This document shows, in pieces, positions 1 to 8,375 of a stretch of 32,898 nt of DNA; the first letter of the stretch is position 1, and the number at the start of each line of letters is the position of its first letter. The stretch covers positions 1-32,898 of the forward strand of contig NZ_CAMLHX010000048.1 of NCBI RefSeq assembly GCF_946479965.1, written 5' to 3'. Under the pieces are notes generated by a model. It worked only from the letters and a program-made list of their open reading frames with translations, was not told the DNA's origin and ran no database searches. The DNA is from an uncultured Mucilaginibacter sp. Its GTDB lineage: Bacteria > Bacteroidota > Bacteroidia > Sphingobacteriales > Sphingobacteriaceae. The position numbers were made by a program, and so were the translations under genes.

Positions 1-48
1 CGAGATCCGGAATAGTGACTGGAGTTCAGACGTGTGCTCTTCCGATCT
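1..48. other. Illumina sequencing adapter left on contig end (artefact)
   Basis: Bases 15-48 match the standard TruSeq read-2 adapter, beginning GTGACTGGAGTTCAGACGTG and ending in GCTCTTCCGATCT. Bases 1-6 (CGAGAT) match the end of the P7 primer, and the eight bases between (7-14, CCGGAATA) sit where the i7 index belongs. The block is therefore synthetic library DNA fused to genomic sequence at base 49. It should be trimmed. It breaks the ccmF reading frame but introduces no stop, so an automatic caller could extend a false C-terminus into it. Confidence 0.97.
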
Positions 49-1329
49 GTCAGAAGGCGGCGCAAGCTTGGTTCCAAAAGCAGCATTCCAAACGGGGATA
101 GATGAAACTACCACCAGGTGAAAGCATGATAAACATAAAAATACCGAACCCACAAACATCCAGAACTCGCGCGAGTAGGTGTCTTCATCTTTTTTAGACG
201 TTGGCAGATCTTTCCAGCGGATAACCAACAAAACAACAGCTGCCAGCAGGAAGAGTATAACATCAATAGCCAAATGCCAGAACATACCCGCATCTGTAAA
301 CGAGTGAACAGATGTATCGCCCAAAATACCGCTGCGGGTAAGGAAAGATGCGTAAAGCACAAGCACAAAGCTTAACAGCGTCATTATAGTAGCTGTGATA
401 TAAGAGTGACCGGAGTTTTTATAAACGATAAGCACATGCACCGCACCCACCAATATTAACCACGGAATTATTGACGCATTTTCAACCGGATCCCAGGCCC
501 AGAAACCGCCGAAAGTAAGCGACTCGTACGCCCAGAAAGCGCCCATGATAATACCGGTGCCTAAAATCATCATGGCGAATAAGCCATAAGGGATAGCAGG
601 CTTTACCCACTCGGTGTAGCGCTTTTGCCATAAACCGGCAATAGCATAAGCAAACGGAATTATCATGGACCCGAAGCCTAAAAACAAGGTTGGCGGGTGT
701 ATTACCATCCAATAATTTTGCAGCAGCGGATTCATGCCGTTGCCATCCTTTATATAGCTCAGGTAGTTTTTAAAAAGCTCAGGGTTAGTGGTAAATATCG
801 GTGCTGATTCTTTCAGATTAAAAGCTTCGCGAAGCAAAATAAAGGGCGATGAGCCTATACGAGTACCAAATATCTCAACACCTAATAAAAAGGTAGCTAA
901 CATGGCCTGCGAAAACGCTACAACGGTCATTACCGGCCGCTCCCATGATTTTGCCCTCCATATCAGTACATTACCCAAAACGGCTTGCCAGAAGGTCCAA
1001 AGCCAGAAGCTTCCCTCCTGTCCATCCCAAAAGCTGGACACGATATACTGCACCGGCAATGCTCTTGATGAGTGCTCGTGGGCGTAGTAATATTCAAAAA
1101 GGTGATTTAAGATGATATAATACAGACAGGTACCTATACCAATAACAGAAATTGTATTTATATAAAAACCTATACGGCCAAGGCGGCCCCACGACTTATC
1201 GCCGGTTTTATCATTAGTAGCAAAATAATAAGCTATTGCGGAAAATAATGCGGAACCGAACGCTAAAACTATAAAAAACTGGCCCAAAGCCCCGGGTAAA
1301 AGGTGCTCGCCGACGAAAGCTGTATCCAT
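49..1329 (-). CDS. ccmF: Cytochrome c biogenesis protein CcmF-like (heme lyase), 3' truncated
   Basis: This is a polytopic membrane protein of the CcmF/CcsA heme-handling superfamily, which delivers heme to apocytochrome c on the outer face of the inner membrane. About 427 codons are present from the ATG at 1327-1329. The WWD heme-binding motif is visible as FGGFWAWDPVENAS, followed by the CcmF-typical segment with FLTRSGIL and SVHSF. The first W of the usual WGG is F. Hydrophobic helices run along the whole length. The frame stays open into the adapter at 1-48, so the real C-terminal part is missing; family members are usually several hundred residues longer. It starts 9 nt downstream of the second ccmE copy, so the two are very likely one operon. 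Family assignment is confident; the choice of CcmF over CcsA rests on the DPVENAS form of the motif. Confidence 0.88.
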
Positions 1330-1338
1330 TAAAATTGG

Positions 1339-1749
1339 TTATATATTGGCTTGCTTAGCCTTGAATTCTGTAAATTCTACTTTATCGTTTGTGTATTTTG
1401 ACGGACATTTTAAGGTTATGTGTGATGCATGGAATTTATTCCCTTCCATTTTACCAACCATAACAACTTCTTCTGATCGTTCAAAATCCTGGGGTTTAGC
1501 ACCGCTAAATTCTACTTTGCACTCCTCGCCCTGGTTATCTTTTATATAAAAAGAAAAATAGTTCGCATCCTCCACAGGATCGTAGTGTAACTCTTTTTGG
1601 CGATTTAACTGACCAACTACGTGCAATTCATCAGTAGTTTTACGCGCATCCGAGAAAGAGCCGTAGCTACTTGCACTACCGTATAAACTTATAATAACCC
1701 CAACAGCAATCGCAATTACAACAAGGCCTAAAATGGAGCTTTTCTTCAT
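1339..1749 (-). CDS. ccmE: CcmE-like heme chaperone, CXXXY type (copy 2)
   Basis: The product has 136 aa: one N-terminal membrane anchor (about residues 5-24) and a periplasmic OB-fold domain. CcmE holds heme covalently and passes it to CcmF. The heme-attachment region reads KFHASHITLKCPSKY, so the classical HxxxY motif is replaced by Cys115-P-S-K-Tyr119. The CXXXY variant is known from archaea and sulfate reducers and also occurs in other CcmE lineages. The segment EFSGAKPQDFERSEEVVMVG matches the CcmE core. Its ATG overlaps the TAA of the upstream paralogue by one base at 1749, suggesting translational coupling, and ccmF follows after 9 nt. It has the same length as the upstream copy and is clearly homologous along the whole sequence. 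Whether both copies carry heme cannot be told from sequence. Confidence 0.87.
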   Translation of the reverse strand: MKKSSILGLVVIAIAVGVIISLYGSASSYGSFSDARKTTDELHVVGQLNRQKELHYDPVEDANYFSFYIKDNQGEECKVEFSGAKPQDFERSEEVVMVGKMEGNKFHASHITLKCPSKYTNDKVEFTEFKAKQANI

Positions 1750-2159
1750 TATAAATTGGCTTGCTTAGCTTTTACCTCTGTTATCTCCACTTTATCCTGC
1801 GTGTATTTAGATGGGCACTTCATCAGTATTTTAGATGCATGAAACTCTTTGCCCTGCATTTTACCGGTTAAAACAATATCTTCTGAACGTTCAAAATCCT
1901 GAGGTTTTGTGCCTGCAAAAACAACCTTACACTCTTCGCCGTTACTATCCTTCATGTAAAAAGAAAAATAGTTGGCATCCTTTGTCGCATCATAAATCAA
2001 ATCTTTTTCTTTATTTAACTGGCCCTTTACTTGTAATTCGCTATCGGTGTTCTTTGCATCCTCAAAATGCCCATACGTACTTGCGCTGCTGTACACACTT
2101 ATAATAACCGCAATGGCTATTGCAATAATAACTAAGCCAAAAATTGAACTCTTCTTCAT
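1749..2159 (-). CDS. ccmE: CcmE-like heme chaperone, CXXXY type (copy 1)
   Basis: This is the first gene of the ccmE-ccmE-ccmF operon. It encodes 136 aa with an N-terminal membrane anchor (about 5-24) and a CcmE OB-fold. The heme-binding site is again of the cysteine type, Cys115-P-S-K-Tyr119 (in KILMKCPSKYTQDK), in place of the usual histidine. Residues NYFSFYMKD, GEECKV and KPQDFERSE are shared with copy 2, while the N-terminal and linker parts have diverged, so the duplication is not very recent. A good Bacteroidota -7 box (TATTTTTG on the minus strand, 2191-2198) lies about 30 nt upstream of the ATG. The stop codon overlaps the next start by one base. It acts at the periplasmic face of the inner membrane in cytochrome c maturation. 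Confidence 0.87.
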   Translation of the reverse strand: MKKSSIFGLVIIAIAIAVIISVYSSASTYGHFEDAKNTDSELQVKGQLNKEKDLIYDATKDANYFSFYMKDSNGEECKVVFAGTKPQDFERSEDIVLTGKMQGKEFHASKILMKCPSKYTQDKVEITEVKAKQANL

Positions 2160-2190
2160 TACAGGTCTATCCCTCTTTAATTAGCAATCG

Positions 2191-2198
2191 CAAAAATA
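2191..2198 (-). promoter_or_regulatory. Putative -7 promoter box of the ccmE-ccmE-ccmF operon
   Basis: On the minus strand this reads TATTTTTG, a full match to the Bacteroidota -7 consensus TAnnTTTG. It lies 31 nt upstream of the first ccmE ATG, giving a leader of roughly 28 nt. No good TTTG is seen near -33. The 8-mer alone is expected by chance about 16 times in a window of this size on both strands, so position is the main support. Confidence 0.45.
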
Positions 2199-2268
2199 CA
2201 AAACGTTGAGGGAATTATATTTATTACAAGGGATATGTTTTATTTAGAATTATTATTGATAACTACCG

Positions 2269-3981
2269 CTATTTTATGATACTTACATATCCGCTTTTGG
2301 TTATTTTGGTGTGGTAATATTGATCGGTGCCCTCAAACAGCCAATAGTAGGTACCGGCTGGCAATGATCGTCCATTAAAACTGCCATCCCATGTGGCGGC
2401 CAGCTTATTGGTTTTAAATAAAAATTGCCCGGCGCGGTTATAAATACTTAACGTTCCAAAATCTACAAACCCTTTAATGGTTATATTAAACAGATCATTT
2501 ATCCCATCATTATTCGGTGTAAATACCGTAGGGCCTGAAATGATATTTGGCGGCGGCGGGTTTATTACAGCGTTAATAGCAACAACCTTTTCGCAACCGT
2601 TTCTAGACACTGCTTTAACGTAATATTTGCCTGTGGTACTTATGTTTCTGAAACTATCGATCGCCTCGGTAAGCTTAGCATCAGAATAAAAAGAATAAGT
2701 ATAATCAGGATTGCGCGCGTATGCAGATGTAAGGTCCACTTTAGCAGGATATTGTACCGGCGGAGGATCGGTAACACCTATAGTAACCGGCTCATAATAC
2801 TTTAGTTCGACGGGTAAAGTGTTAGAACATCCTTCAGCATTAGTTGCCTTGATGTAATAAATGCCCGGCTTTGTAATTTTGCTCGGATCTCGTAAATACT
2901 CCTCAGTAACCTGGTCTGTATAATATTCAAACGGAAGCAACCCGGCCGAACTACCCTCGGTTATAGCAGGCGCTGTTAAATTAAATGCCATTCCCTCGCA
3001 AAAATAAAAAACCGGCTGCTTTACTTTAAATGTAAATGATGCAGGCGATTTAAAAATGGTTGTATATAAAGTATCGCGACACCCTAATCCCGGTTTGGCG
3101 TCAATCACCAGGCTGTATTCGGTGCCCGGCGCAGGTGCAGGGCTTAATTTAAGTGTCTGAGTGGTGTCTAACACGGTGTTCATGTCATTTTTAGCATACC
3201 ATTTGTAGTTATTAAATCCACGGGGGCCCCTAAGTGTTAAAAAGTTTTGTCCCTCGCAGTAGGTATTGCCTGTTATAGGGCTGGTACACTGTTCATTTAT
3301 ATCAAAATAGGCGTAACCAAAATGCCCGCCCCTGGTACAGTCGTTTGTGGTAAAAGTTAAGCGGATAGTCTTACCCGCATAGCCCAAAAGGTTGATGGTG
3401 GTAGCCGACCAATCTTTATAATATATAGAAGTTACATTCGGGTTGCCGTTTAGCCCGGTGGTTGTAATTTCTATATCAGAAAGCTTAAAATTTTCATTTC
3501 TGGCAATGAAATCAAACGTAGGACAATCTAATTCTCTGCTATCTGTTACATTATACGCTTTAACAGTAAACCTCGGCTGTTCTGAGTCGCTATGATCTGA
3601 AGGATTCTGTAATACAACCGCGTAGTTCAAAATTAACCCGTATTGACCCGATGGTGGGACTGTAAACGTGTAGCTAAGCTGATCAATTTTTCCCTGGATT
3701 TCATTATCTCCTAACCGGACTGCATACTTGCTACCGTTGGGACTAACAGTAGGGAAATGCCCATATGGGTCAAGTGCTTCGTCACTGGCCTTCATAATTA
3801 CCTCCCGGGGGTAAACCGGTTGGCTGGCTTCAATTGGCACTGAAATAACCGTGGTACGTTGCCCGGCATAAGTTTCCCAGTTTTTAAACGTACCGTCTTC
3901 AAAACCAATATTTTCAGGGCACTGGGCATACACACCAGAGATGCTAAAAAAAATGATAAGTAGTTTAAATAGTCGGCGCAT
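2269..3981 (-). CDS. T9SS type B sorting-domain (gliding motility-associated C-terminal) protein, paralogue 2
   Basis: This is a 570-aa secreted protein. Residues 1-19 form a signal peptide ending VYA|QC. The N-terminal part (about 20-235, starting CPENIGFEDGTFKNWE) looks like a beta-rich jelly-roll module. Ig/PKD-like repeats with paired cysteines follow (for example GCRDTL, GCSNTL, GCEKVV). The last 85 residues or so carry the type B T9SS sorting domain: VFTPNNDGINDLFNI, IYNRAGQFLF, WDGSFNGRSLPAGTYYW. Such proteins cross the outer membrane by the type IX system and are displayed or released. It lies 19 nt downstream of a paralogue with the same architecture. Part of the two genes is identical at DNA level (2471-2653). 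The ligand or activity is unknown; no catalytic motif is visible. Confidence 0.88.
   Translation of the reverse strand: MRRLFKLLIIFFSISGVYAQCPENIGFEDGTFKNWETYAGQRTTVISVPIEASQPVYPREVIMKASDEALDPYGHFPTVSPNGSKYAVRLGDNEIQGKIDQLSYTFTVPPSGQYGLILNYAVVLQNPSDHSDSEQPRFTVKAYNVTDSRELDCPTFDFIARNENFKLSDIEITTTGLNGNPNVTSIYYKDWSATTINLLGYAGKTIRLTFTTNDCTRGGHFGYAYFDINEQCTSPITGNTYCEGQNFLTLRGPRGFNNYKWYAKNDMNTVLDTTQTLKLSPAPAPGTEYSLVIDAKPGLGCRDTLYTTIFKSPASFTFKVKQPVFYFCEGMAFNLTAPAITEGSSAGLLPFEYYTDQVTEEYLRDPSKITKPGIYYIKATNAEGCSNTLPVELKYYEPVTIGVTDPPPVQYPAKVDLTSAYARNPDYTYSFYSDAKLTEAIDSFRNISTTGKYYVKAVSRNGCEKVVAINAVINPPPPNIISGPTVFTPNNDGINDLFNITIKGFVDFGTLSIYNRAGQFLFKTNKLAATWDGSFNGRSLPAGTYYWLFEGTDQYYHTKITKSGYVSIIK
2471..2653 (-). 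repeat. 183-bp perfect direct repeat shared with 4203-4385 (T9SS paralogues)
   Basis: Compared by eye, 2471-2653 and 4203-4385 are identical over 183 bases at an offset of 1732. The first mismatches are at 2470/4202 and 2654/4386. The block encodes about residues 443-503 of the first gene, spanning the end of the last Ig-like repeat and the start of the sorting domain. Outside it the paralogues differ at many synonymous and non-synonymous sites. Confidence 0.9.
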
Positions 3982-4000
3982 TATAAAAAAAGCAAATTGG

Positions 4001-5725
4001 TCATTTAATAATACTTACATACCCTCCCTTGGTTATTTTGGTGTGGTAATATTGGTCGGTACCCTCAAACAGCCAATAGTAGGTGCCGGCAGGCAATGAT
4101 CGTCCGTTAAAATTTCCATCCCAGGGAGCTGCCTGCTTTTTGGTTTTAAATAAAAATTGTCCGGCGCGGTTATAAATGCTTAAGGTCCCAAAATCAACAA
4201 ATCCTTTAATGGTTATATTAAACAGATCATTTATCCCATCATTATTCGGTGTAAATACCGTAGGGCCTGAAATGATATTTGGCGGCGGCGGGTTTATTAC
4301 AGCGTTAATAGCAACAACCTTTTCGCAACCGTTTCTAGACACTGCTTTAACGTAATATTTGCCTGTGGTACTTATGTTTCTGAAATTATCGATCGCCTTG
4401 GTAAGCTTAGCATCAGAATAAAAAGAATAAGTATAATCAGGATTACGCGCGTATGCAGATGTAAGGTCCACCGTAGCGGGATATTGTACCGGCGCAGGAT
4501 CTGTGGCAGTAATTACAACGGCATCATAAAACTTCAGCTCTATACTTAGGGTATTTGAACAGCCGTCCGCGTTCGCTCCCTTAATATAATAAATGCCAGG
4601 CTGTGATATTTTATCAGGATTGCGCAGGTATTCTTCGGTAACCGGATCTGTATAATATTCAAAAGGAAGCAATCCCGCCGAACTACCCTCGGTGATATTA
4701 GGTGCCGTTAAATTAAATGTTGTTCCCTCGCAAAAATAAAACACCGGCTGTTTTACCATAAAAGTAAATGCTGAAGGCGATTTGTTGATAATTGTATGCA
4801 ATGTGTCCGAGCAGCCCAAGCCCGGCAATGCTTCAATCACCAGGCTATATTCTGTACCAACAGCCGGCGCAGGGCTTATTGTAAGTGTTTGAGTAGTGTC
4901 TAATAACGTGGTCATATCATTTTTTTTATACCACTTGTATTTGCTAAACCCTCTGGGCCCTTTTAGGGTAACAAAAGTCTGCCCTTCACAGTAAGTATTG
5001 CCTGTTATAGGGCGGTTACACTGTTCATTTATATCAAAATATGCATAACCAAAATGCCCTCCCCGGGTGCAATCATTTGTGGTGAAGACCAGGCGTATGG
5101 TTTTGCCGGCATAACCAAGAAGATTTATCGTTGTAGCGGACCAATCCTTATAATATATCGCCGTAATATCAGTGCCCCCTCCTGGTGTGGGGTTGGAGGT
5201 CACCACGTCAGAAGGTTTAAAGCCCTTTTCGCTATCTGCAGTAAAATCAAATCCGGGGCATTCTATCTCTTTATTATCCGTTACGTTAAATGCGGTAACA
5301 GTGAATCTGGGTTGTTCACTATTTGAGTGGTTTGGATTTTGCAACACAGCAGCATAATTCAATACTAAACCGTACTGGGATGCCTGCGGAACGGTAAATG
5401 TATAGATAAGCCTGTCAACTCTTCGGCCGGTGTCAGAATCCCCTATTTTAACAGCATATTTACTGCCATTAGGGCTAACAGTGGGAAAATGTCCATACGG
5501 ATCTTCCATTGGCTTAGCGGCACTCATTATTCGAAGTCTGGAAAAAGGAGGCTGACTGACTTCGTTTACAGTAATTTCATGGGTACTGCGCGATATTTCA
5601 CCTATAAAAATTTCCCAGTTTTTAAATGTCCCATCCTCAAAGCCGATATTTTCAGGGCACTGGGCGTAAACACCGGTGCCTGCAAACATCAATATCGTAA
5701 ACAGAAATTTAAATAACCGGTTCAT
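4001..5725 (-). CDS. T9SS type B sorting-domain (gliding motility-associated C-terminal) protein, paralogue 1
   Basis: This is a 574-aa secreted protein with the same layout as its downstream neighbour: signal peptide (about 1-21, ending VYA|QC), a jelly-roll-like N-terminal module beginning CPENIGFEDGTFKNWE, cysteine-bearing Ig/PKD-like repeats, and a C-terminal type B sorting domain (VFTPNNDGINDLFNI to the final YVSIIK). The two paralogues differ mostly around residues 37-75 and 160-185, which suggests that the N-terminal module has been free to vary while the sorting domain is constrained or homogenised. The gene lies downstream of glutamate dehydrogenase but behind a strong terminator (5803-5820), so it probably has its own promoter. 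No enzyme motif is visible; adhesion or a surface role is a guess from architecture. Confidence 0.88.
   Translation of the reverse strand: MNRLFKFLFTILMFAGTGVYAQCPENIGFEDGTFKNWEIFIGEISRSTHEITVNEVSQPPFSRLRIMSAAKPMEDPYGHFPTVSPNGSKYAVKIGDSDTGRRVDRLIYTFTVPQASQYGLVLNYAAVLQNPNHSNSEQPRFTVTAFNVTDNKEIECPGFDFTADSEKGFKPSDVVTSNPTPGGGTDITAIYYKDWSATTINLLGYAGKTIRLVFTTNDCTRGGHFGYAYFDINEQCNRPITGNTYCEGQTFVTLKGPRGFSKYKWYKKNDMTTLLDTTQTLTISPAPAVGTEYSLVIEALPGLGCSDTLHTIINKSPSAFTFMVKQPVFYFCEGTTFNLTAPNITEGSSAGLLPFEYYTDPVTEEYLRNPDKISQPGIYYIKGANADGCSNTLSIELKFYDAVVITATDPAPVQYPATVDLTSAYARNPDYTYSFYSDAKLTKAIDNFRNISTTGKYYVKAVSRNGCEKVVAINAVINPPPPNIISGPTVFTPNNDGINDLFNITIKGFVDFGTLSIYNRAGQFLFKTKKQAAPWDGNFNGRSLPAGTYYWLFEGTDQYYHTKITKGGYVSIIK
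4203..4385 (-). repeat. 183-bp perfect direct repeat shared with 2471-2653
   Basis: This is the second copy of the identical block in the tandem T9SS paralogues. Identity stops abruptly at single mismatches on both sides, and similarity then continues at a lower level. That is the pattern expected of a gene-conversion tract rather than a uniform recent duplication. Confidence 0.9.
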
Positions 5726-5796
5726 TTTTTGGGTAAGGTAAATTTAACCTTTTAGAAATGATTATTCCAAGAGCAAAAGTTGCAACTAATTATAAC

Positions 5797-5820
5797 AAAA
5801 AAGGACCGGTAAACCGGTCC
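5797..5820 (-). terminator. Rho-independent terminator downstream of glutamate dehydrogenase
   Basis: This is a perfect 7-bp stem, GGACCGG (5803-5809) and CCGGTCC (5814-5820), with a 4-nt loop. On the minus strand it is followed by six T residues (complement of AAAAAA at 5797-5802). It sits 22 nt beyond the stop codon of the dehydrogenase and should stop that transcript before the T9SS genes. Confidence 0.85.
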
Positions 5821-5842
5821 TTATCGCTTTTGCAGTATGTTA

Positions 5843-7279
5843 TTATGGCCACACACCAAGGTTTTGGTAGGATATGGCAATTTTATTAATTACCGCAACC
5901 AAAGCCGCGGTGCGCAAAGTATCAATTTTAGGGTTGCTTTTGTATATCTCCCTTATTTCGTGGTAAGAGCGGATCATGGTATCTTCTAAACCGGAATTAA
6001 CTAATTCAAGCTCAGACGCCCCTTTAACTATTGTTGCCCTTTGCAAGGGTGTAAGCGATAAGCCCGTAATCCCTTCAACCATATTAACCAGGTTAAGATT
6101 TGAGTTCTCTTCAAAGCGTCTATTTATACGACCAAACGCCACGTGCGAAAGGTTTTTAAGCCACTCAAAATATGACACCGTTACACCGCCCGCATTTGCA
6201 TACAGATCGGGCACTATAATGCCGCCTTTTTTATAAAAGATAGCCTCGGCCTCAGGAGTAGTGGGGCCGTTTGCACCTTCAATAATGATCTTAGCTTTAA
6301 TATTGGGTGCGTTGGTTTGTGTGATCTGGTTTTCTAACGCTGCAGGCACCAAAATATCACATTGCTGCTCCAGGCCTTCGCCCGAGTTGGTGAATTCCTT
6401 TTTTGCGCCAGTAAAGCCAAGTATTGACCCGGTTGCTTTACGATGTTGAAAAACAGCCTCAACATCCAATCCGTCTTCGTTATAAACCGCGCCTTCAAAT
6501 TCGCATATTCCTACTATTAGGCCACCAAATTCTGATAAAAATTTGGCAGAGTAATAACCTACATTACCCAAACCCTGCACTATTATCTTTTTACCTTCAA
6601 TACCAGGAGTAAGGCCCAACTTGGCCATGTCTTCGGCAACACTAACACATTCGCGTGTAGCAATAGCCACTCCGCGGCCCGTAGCTTCACGTCTGCCATG
6701 AATACCGTGCAATGCTATAGGCTTGCCGGTTACGCAGCCCATAGCGTCCAGTTGACCGGGATTCATGGTAGCGTAGGTATCAGCTATCCAGCCCATTTCA
6801 CGCTCGCCTGAACCATAATCCGGTGCAGGAACGTCAATACTAGGGCCGATGAAGTTTTTCTTTATTAGCTCAACAGTATATCGGCGGGTAATATTCTCCA
6901 GCTCCTGAACTGTATAATTCTTTGGATTGATCTTTATGCCGCCTTTTGCTCCGCCAAACGGAACATTAACGATAGCACATTTATAGGTCATAAGCGCGGC
7001 GAGTGCCATTACTTCATCCTCATTAACCATTTCGCTGTAGCGTATACCACCTTTTGTTGGCGATTGGTGGTGAGAGTGCTCCACGCGCCATGCATCTATA
7101 ACTTCAAAACCGTTTCCTCTGCGAATAGGAAAACGAAAACGGTAAACGCTGTTACACGATTTGATCTGGTCTAATAAACCCGCATTATGTTGTGTGAATT
7201 GCGCTGCATAGTCAAAGTTTTTACATACATCGGCAAAAAAGTGAGTATCGGTATCAGCGGCTGAAATTATTGTAGCCAT
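5843..7279 (-). CDS. gdhA: Glutamate dehydrogenase (Glu/Leu/Phe/Val dehydrogenase family)
   Basis: The 478-aa enzyme interconverts glutamate and 2-oxoglutarate plus ammonium, using NAD(P), in the cytoplasm. The N-terminal dimerisation/substrate domain contains [10 protein letters not shown] and the family signature [16 protein letters not shown], with the expected catalytic lysine at Lys112. [18 protein letters not shown] supplies the catalytic aspartate region (about 149-154). The C-terminal Rossmann domain has the dinucleotide motif GLGNVG at 236-241. Length is normal for the long bacterial form. It sits between the ccmD-like gene and the T9SS pair with a 153-nt upstream gap, a plausible promoter at 7318-7325 and its own terminator, so it looks like an independent unit inside the ccm region. 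Cofactor preference (NAD or NADP) is not settled by what I can see. Confidence 0.95.
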   Translation of the reverse strand: MATIISAADTDTHFFADVCKNFDYAAQFTQHNAGLLDQIKSCNSVYRFRFPIRRGNGFEVIDAWRVEHSHHQSPTKGGIRYSEMVNEDEVMALAALMTYKCAIVNVPFGGAKGGIKINPKNYTVQELENITRRYTVELIKKNFIGPSIDVPAPDYGSGEREMGWIADTYATMNPGQLDAMGCVTGKPIALHGIHGRREATGRGVAIATRECVSVAEDMAKLGLTPGIEGKKIIVQGLGNVGYYSAKFLSEFGGLIVGICEFEGAVYNEDGLDVEAVFQHRKATGSILGFTGAKKEFTNSGEGLEQQCDILVPAALENQITQTNAPNIKAKIIIEGANGPTTPEAEAIFYKKGGIIVPDLYANAGGVTVSYFEWLKNLSHVAFGRINRRFEENSNLNLVNMVEGITGLSLTPLQRATIVKGASELELVNSGLEDTMIRSYHEIREIYKSNPKIDTLRTAALVAVINKIAISYQNLGVWP

Positions 7280-7317
7280 AGTGTGTTAACAATTATATTT
7301 TTCTTAAAATAGAACGC

Positions 7318-7348
7318 AAATGTGGTACAATTTTTATCAATATTGCAA
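7318..7348 (-). promoter_or_regulatory. Putative promoter of glutamate dehydrogenase
   Basis: On the minus strand, CACATTTG (7318-7325) is a one-mismatch version of the -7 box TAnnTTTG. A TTG at 7346-7348 lies 20 nt upstream, the usual spacing for the -33 element in this phylum. The inferred leader is about 35 nt. Confidence 0.35.
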
Positions 7349-7432
7349 CTATTTAAGCGGAACTATTTTTATACTATTATTAACAATGGTATGAAAACTA
7401 TGTTTAAACAAACATAGATTATTTTAGGAGGG

Positions 7433-7642
7433 TTATTTTTCTTTTTCGATCTTTCTCAATCGCCTGTCTATACTGAAAAGATATACCGCTAAACCAGCAA
7501 ATATGATAACTATGGTTGCTATAACTACATAAATTTTGCCCGAACTACGCATATCAAAAGCCATCTCTACTTCGGCGTTTTCCTGTGCAAAACAACTTGC
7601 ATAGCTTAATAAAAGCAAGAATAATATTGAAAGTTTTCTCAT
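7433..7642 (-). CDS. ccmD: CcmD-like small membrane protein
   Basis: The product has 69 aa. It begins with a hydrophobic, signal-like stretch (about 4-19, ending CFAQ), followed by an acidic linker, one transmembrane helix (about 36-58) and a basic tail SIDRRLRKIEKEK. CcmD proteins are short, poorly conserved single-helix proteins that bind the CcmC heme-handling protein and help release heme-loaded CcmE. The assignment rests on size, topology and position: its ATG overlaps the stop of ccmC by one base at 7642. A cleavable signal peptide before the helix is typical of the Bacteroidota version, not the proteobacterial one. I am fairly sure of the role by context, less so by sequence. Confidence 0.68.
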   Translation of the reverse strand: MRKLSILFLLLLSYASCFAQENAEVEMAFDMRSSGKIYVVIATIVIIFAGLAVYLFSIDRRLRKIEKEK

Positions 7643-8316
7643 TAATTTATTTCGTTATTTTTATATTCTATTAAACGGATGCGGTAGCGTAATGTAGCTA
7701 TCCAAACGCCTATTAAACTCCACGCAATAAAAGCAGGGTACAATACTATACGCATGCTGTTATCCATGTCTAATTTGCCAAAGGCAGGATTGCCACCATT
7801 ACCCGGATGTAATGAATCAGTTAGCCTTGGCAGCACCATTATCAGCACTATCATTATAGGGAAAGCGAATATGTTATATATCGCTGATATCTTGGCTCGC
7901 TTTTGCTCTTCGTCCATTGAGCTACGCAGTACTGAATAAGCACAATATAATAAAAACGCAATAGCAGCACTATTTTCCTTAGGATCATTACTCCATGCTT
8001 CGCCCCAGGTATATTTGGCCCACATCATCCCGCTTAATAAACCTAAAACAAAAAAAAAGATTCCGGTGTTGACGCTCTCAACCGCAATCAGGTCATATTC
8101 CTCTTTTCCTGTTGCCAGGTATCTGATGCTATATATAACTGAAATGGTAAATACAGTAAACATCGCAATCCACATTGGAATGTGGAAATAAGAATTCCTT
8201 ATAGCTTCGTGCATTATAGGCAAAGCAGGCACTTTAAATAGAAAACCAGCTATTAACGTGTAAAATATTATTACAACGGCAAGTATTTTCCACCAGGTTT
8301 GATAAATAAACTTCAT
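7642..8316 (-). CDS. ccmC: Cytochrome c biogenesis protein CcmC-like (heme exporter subunit)
   Basis: This is a six-helix inner-membrane protein of 224 aa in the CcmC/CcsA family, which presents heme to CcmE on the periplasmic side. Conserved histidines are seen in YFHIPMW (first loop) and SLHPGN (second loop). The WWD region reads WGEAWSNDPKENSA: the third tryptophan of the usual WGxxWxWD is Asn, and the DPKE ending is closer to CcsA. The start is taken as the ATG at 8316. An in-frame TTG at 8334 would add six residues, but it lies inside a perfect TACATTTG promoter box (8332-8339), so it is unlikely to be used. The gene is followed without a gap by the ccmD-like gene. Confidence 0.88.
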   Translation of the reverse strand: MKFIYQTWWKILAVVIIFYTLIAGFLFKVPALPIMHEAIRNSYFHIPMWIAMFTVFTISVIYSIRYLATGKEEYDLIAVESVNTGIFFFVLGLLSGMMWAKYTWGEAWSNDPKENSAAIAFLLYCAYSVLRSSMDEEQKRAKISAIYNIFAFPIMIVLIMVLPRLTDSLHPGNGGNPAFGKLDMDNSMRIVLYPAFIAWSLIGVWIATLRYRIRLIEYKNNEIN

Positions 8317-8331
8317 ATTGATTAGTCGTGA

Positions 8332-8339
8332 CAAATGTA
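8332..8339 (-). promoter_or_regulatory. Putative -7 promoter box of ccmC-ccmD
   Basis: The minus strand reads TACATTTG, a perfect TAnnTTTG match, 15 nt upstream of the ATG at 8316. It decides the choice of start codon for ccmC: a TTG start at 8334 would overlap the box. Confidence 0.5.
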
Positions 8340-8375
8340 ATAATTATTTGATGTGCCGATTGTAAATTGTTTGCC

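Noticed and set aside
788..1087. Plus-strand 99-aa reading frame opposite ccmF
   Set aside because: It is antisense to a well-supported membrane protein with clear CcmF motifs and has no recognisable domain.
2269..5725. Assembly duplication as sole explanation of the tandem T9SS genes
   Set aside because: The paralogues differ at many sites over most of their length, including N-terminal domains, so they are real separate genes; only the 183-bp tract is identical.
8317..8334. TTG start for ccmC at 8334
   Set aside because: The TTG lies inside the TACATTTG promoter box. The ATG at 8316 gives the normal CcmC N-terminus.
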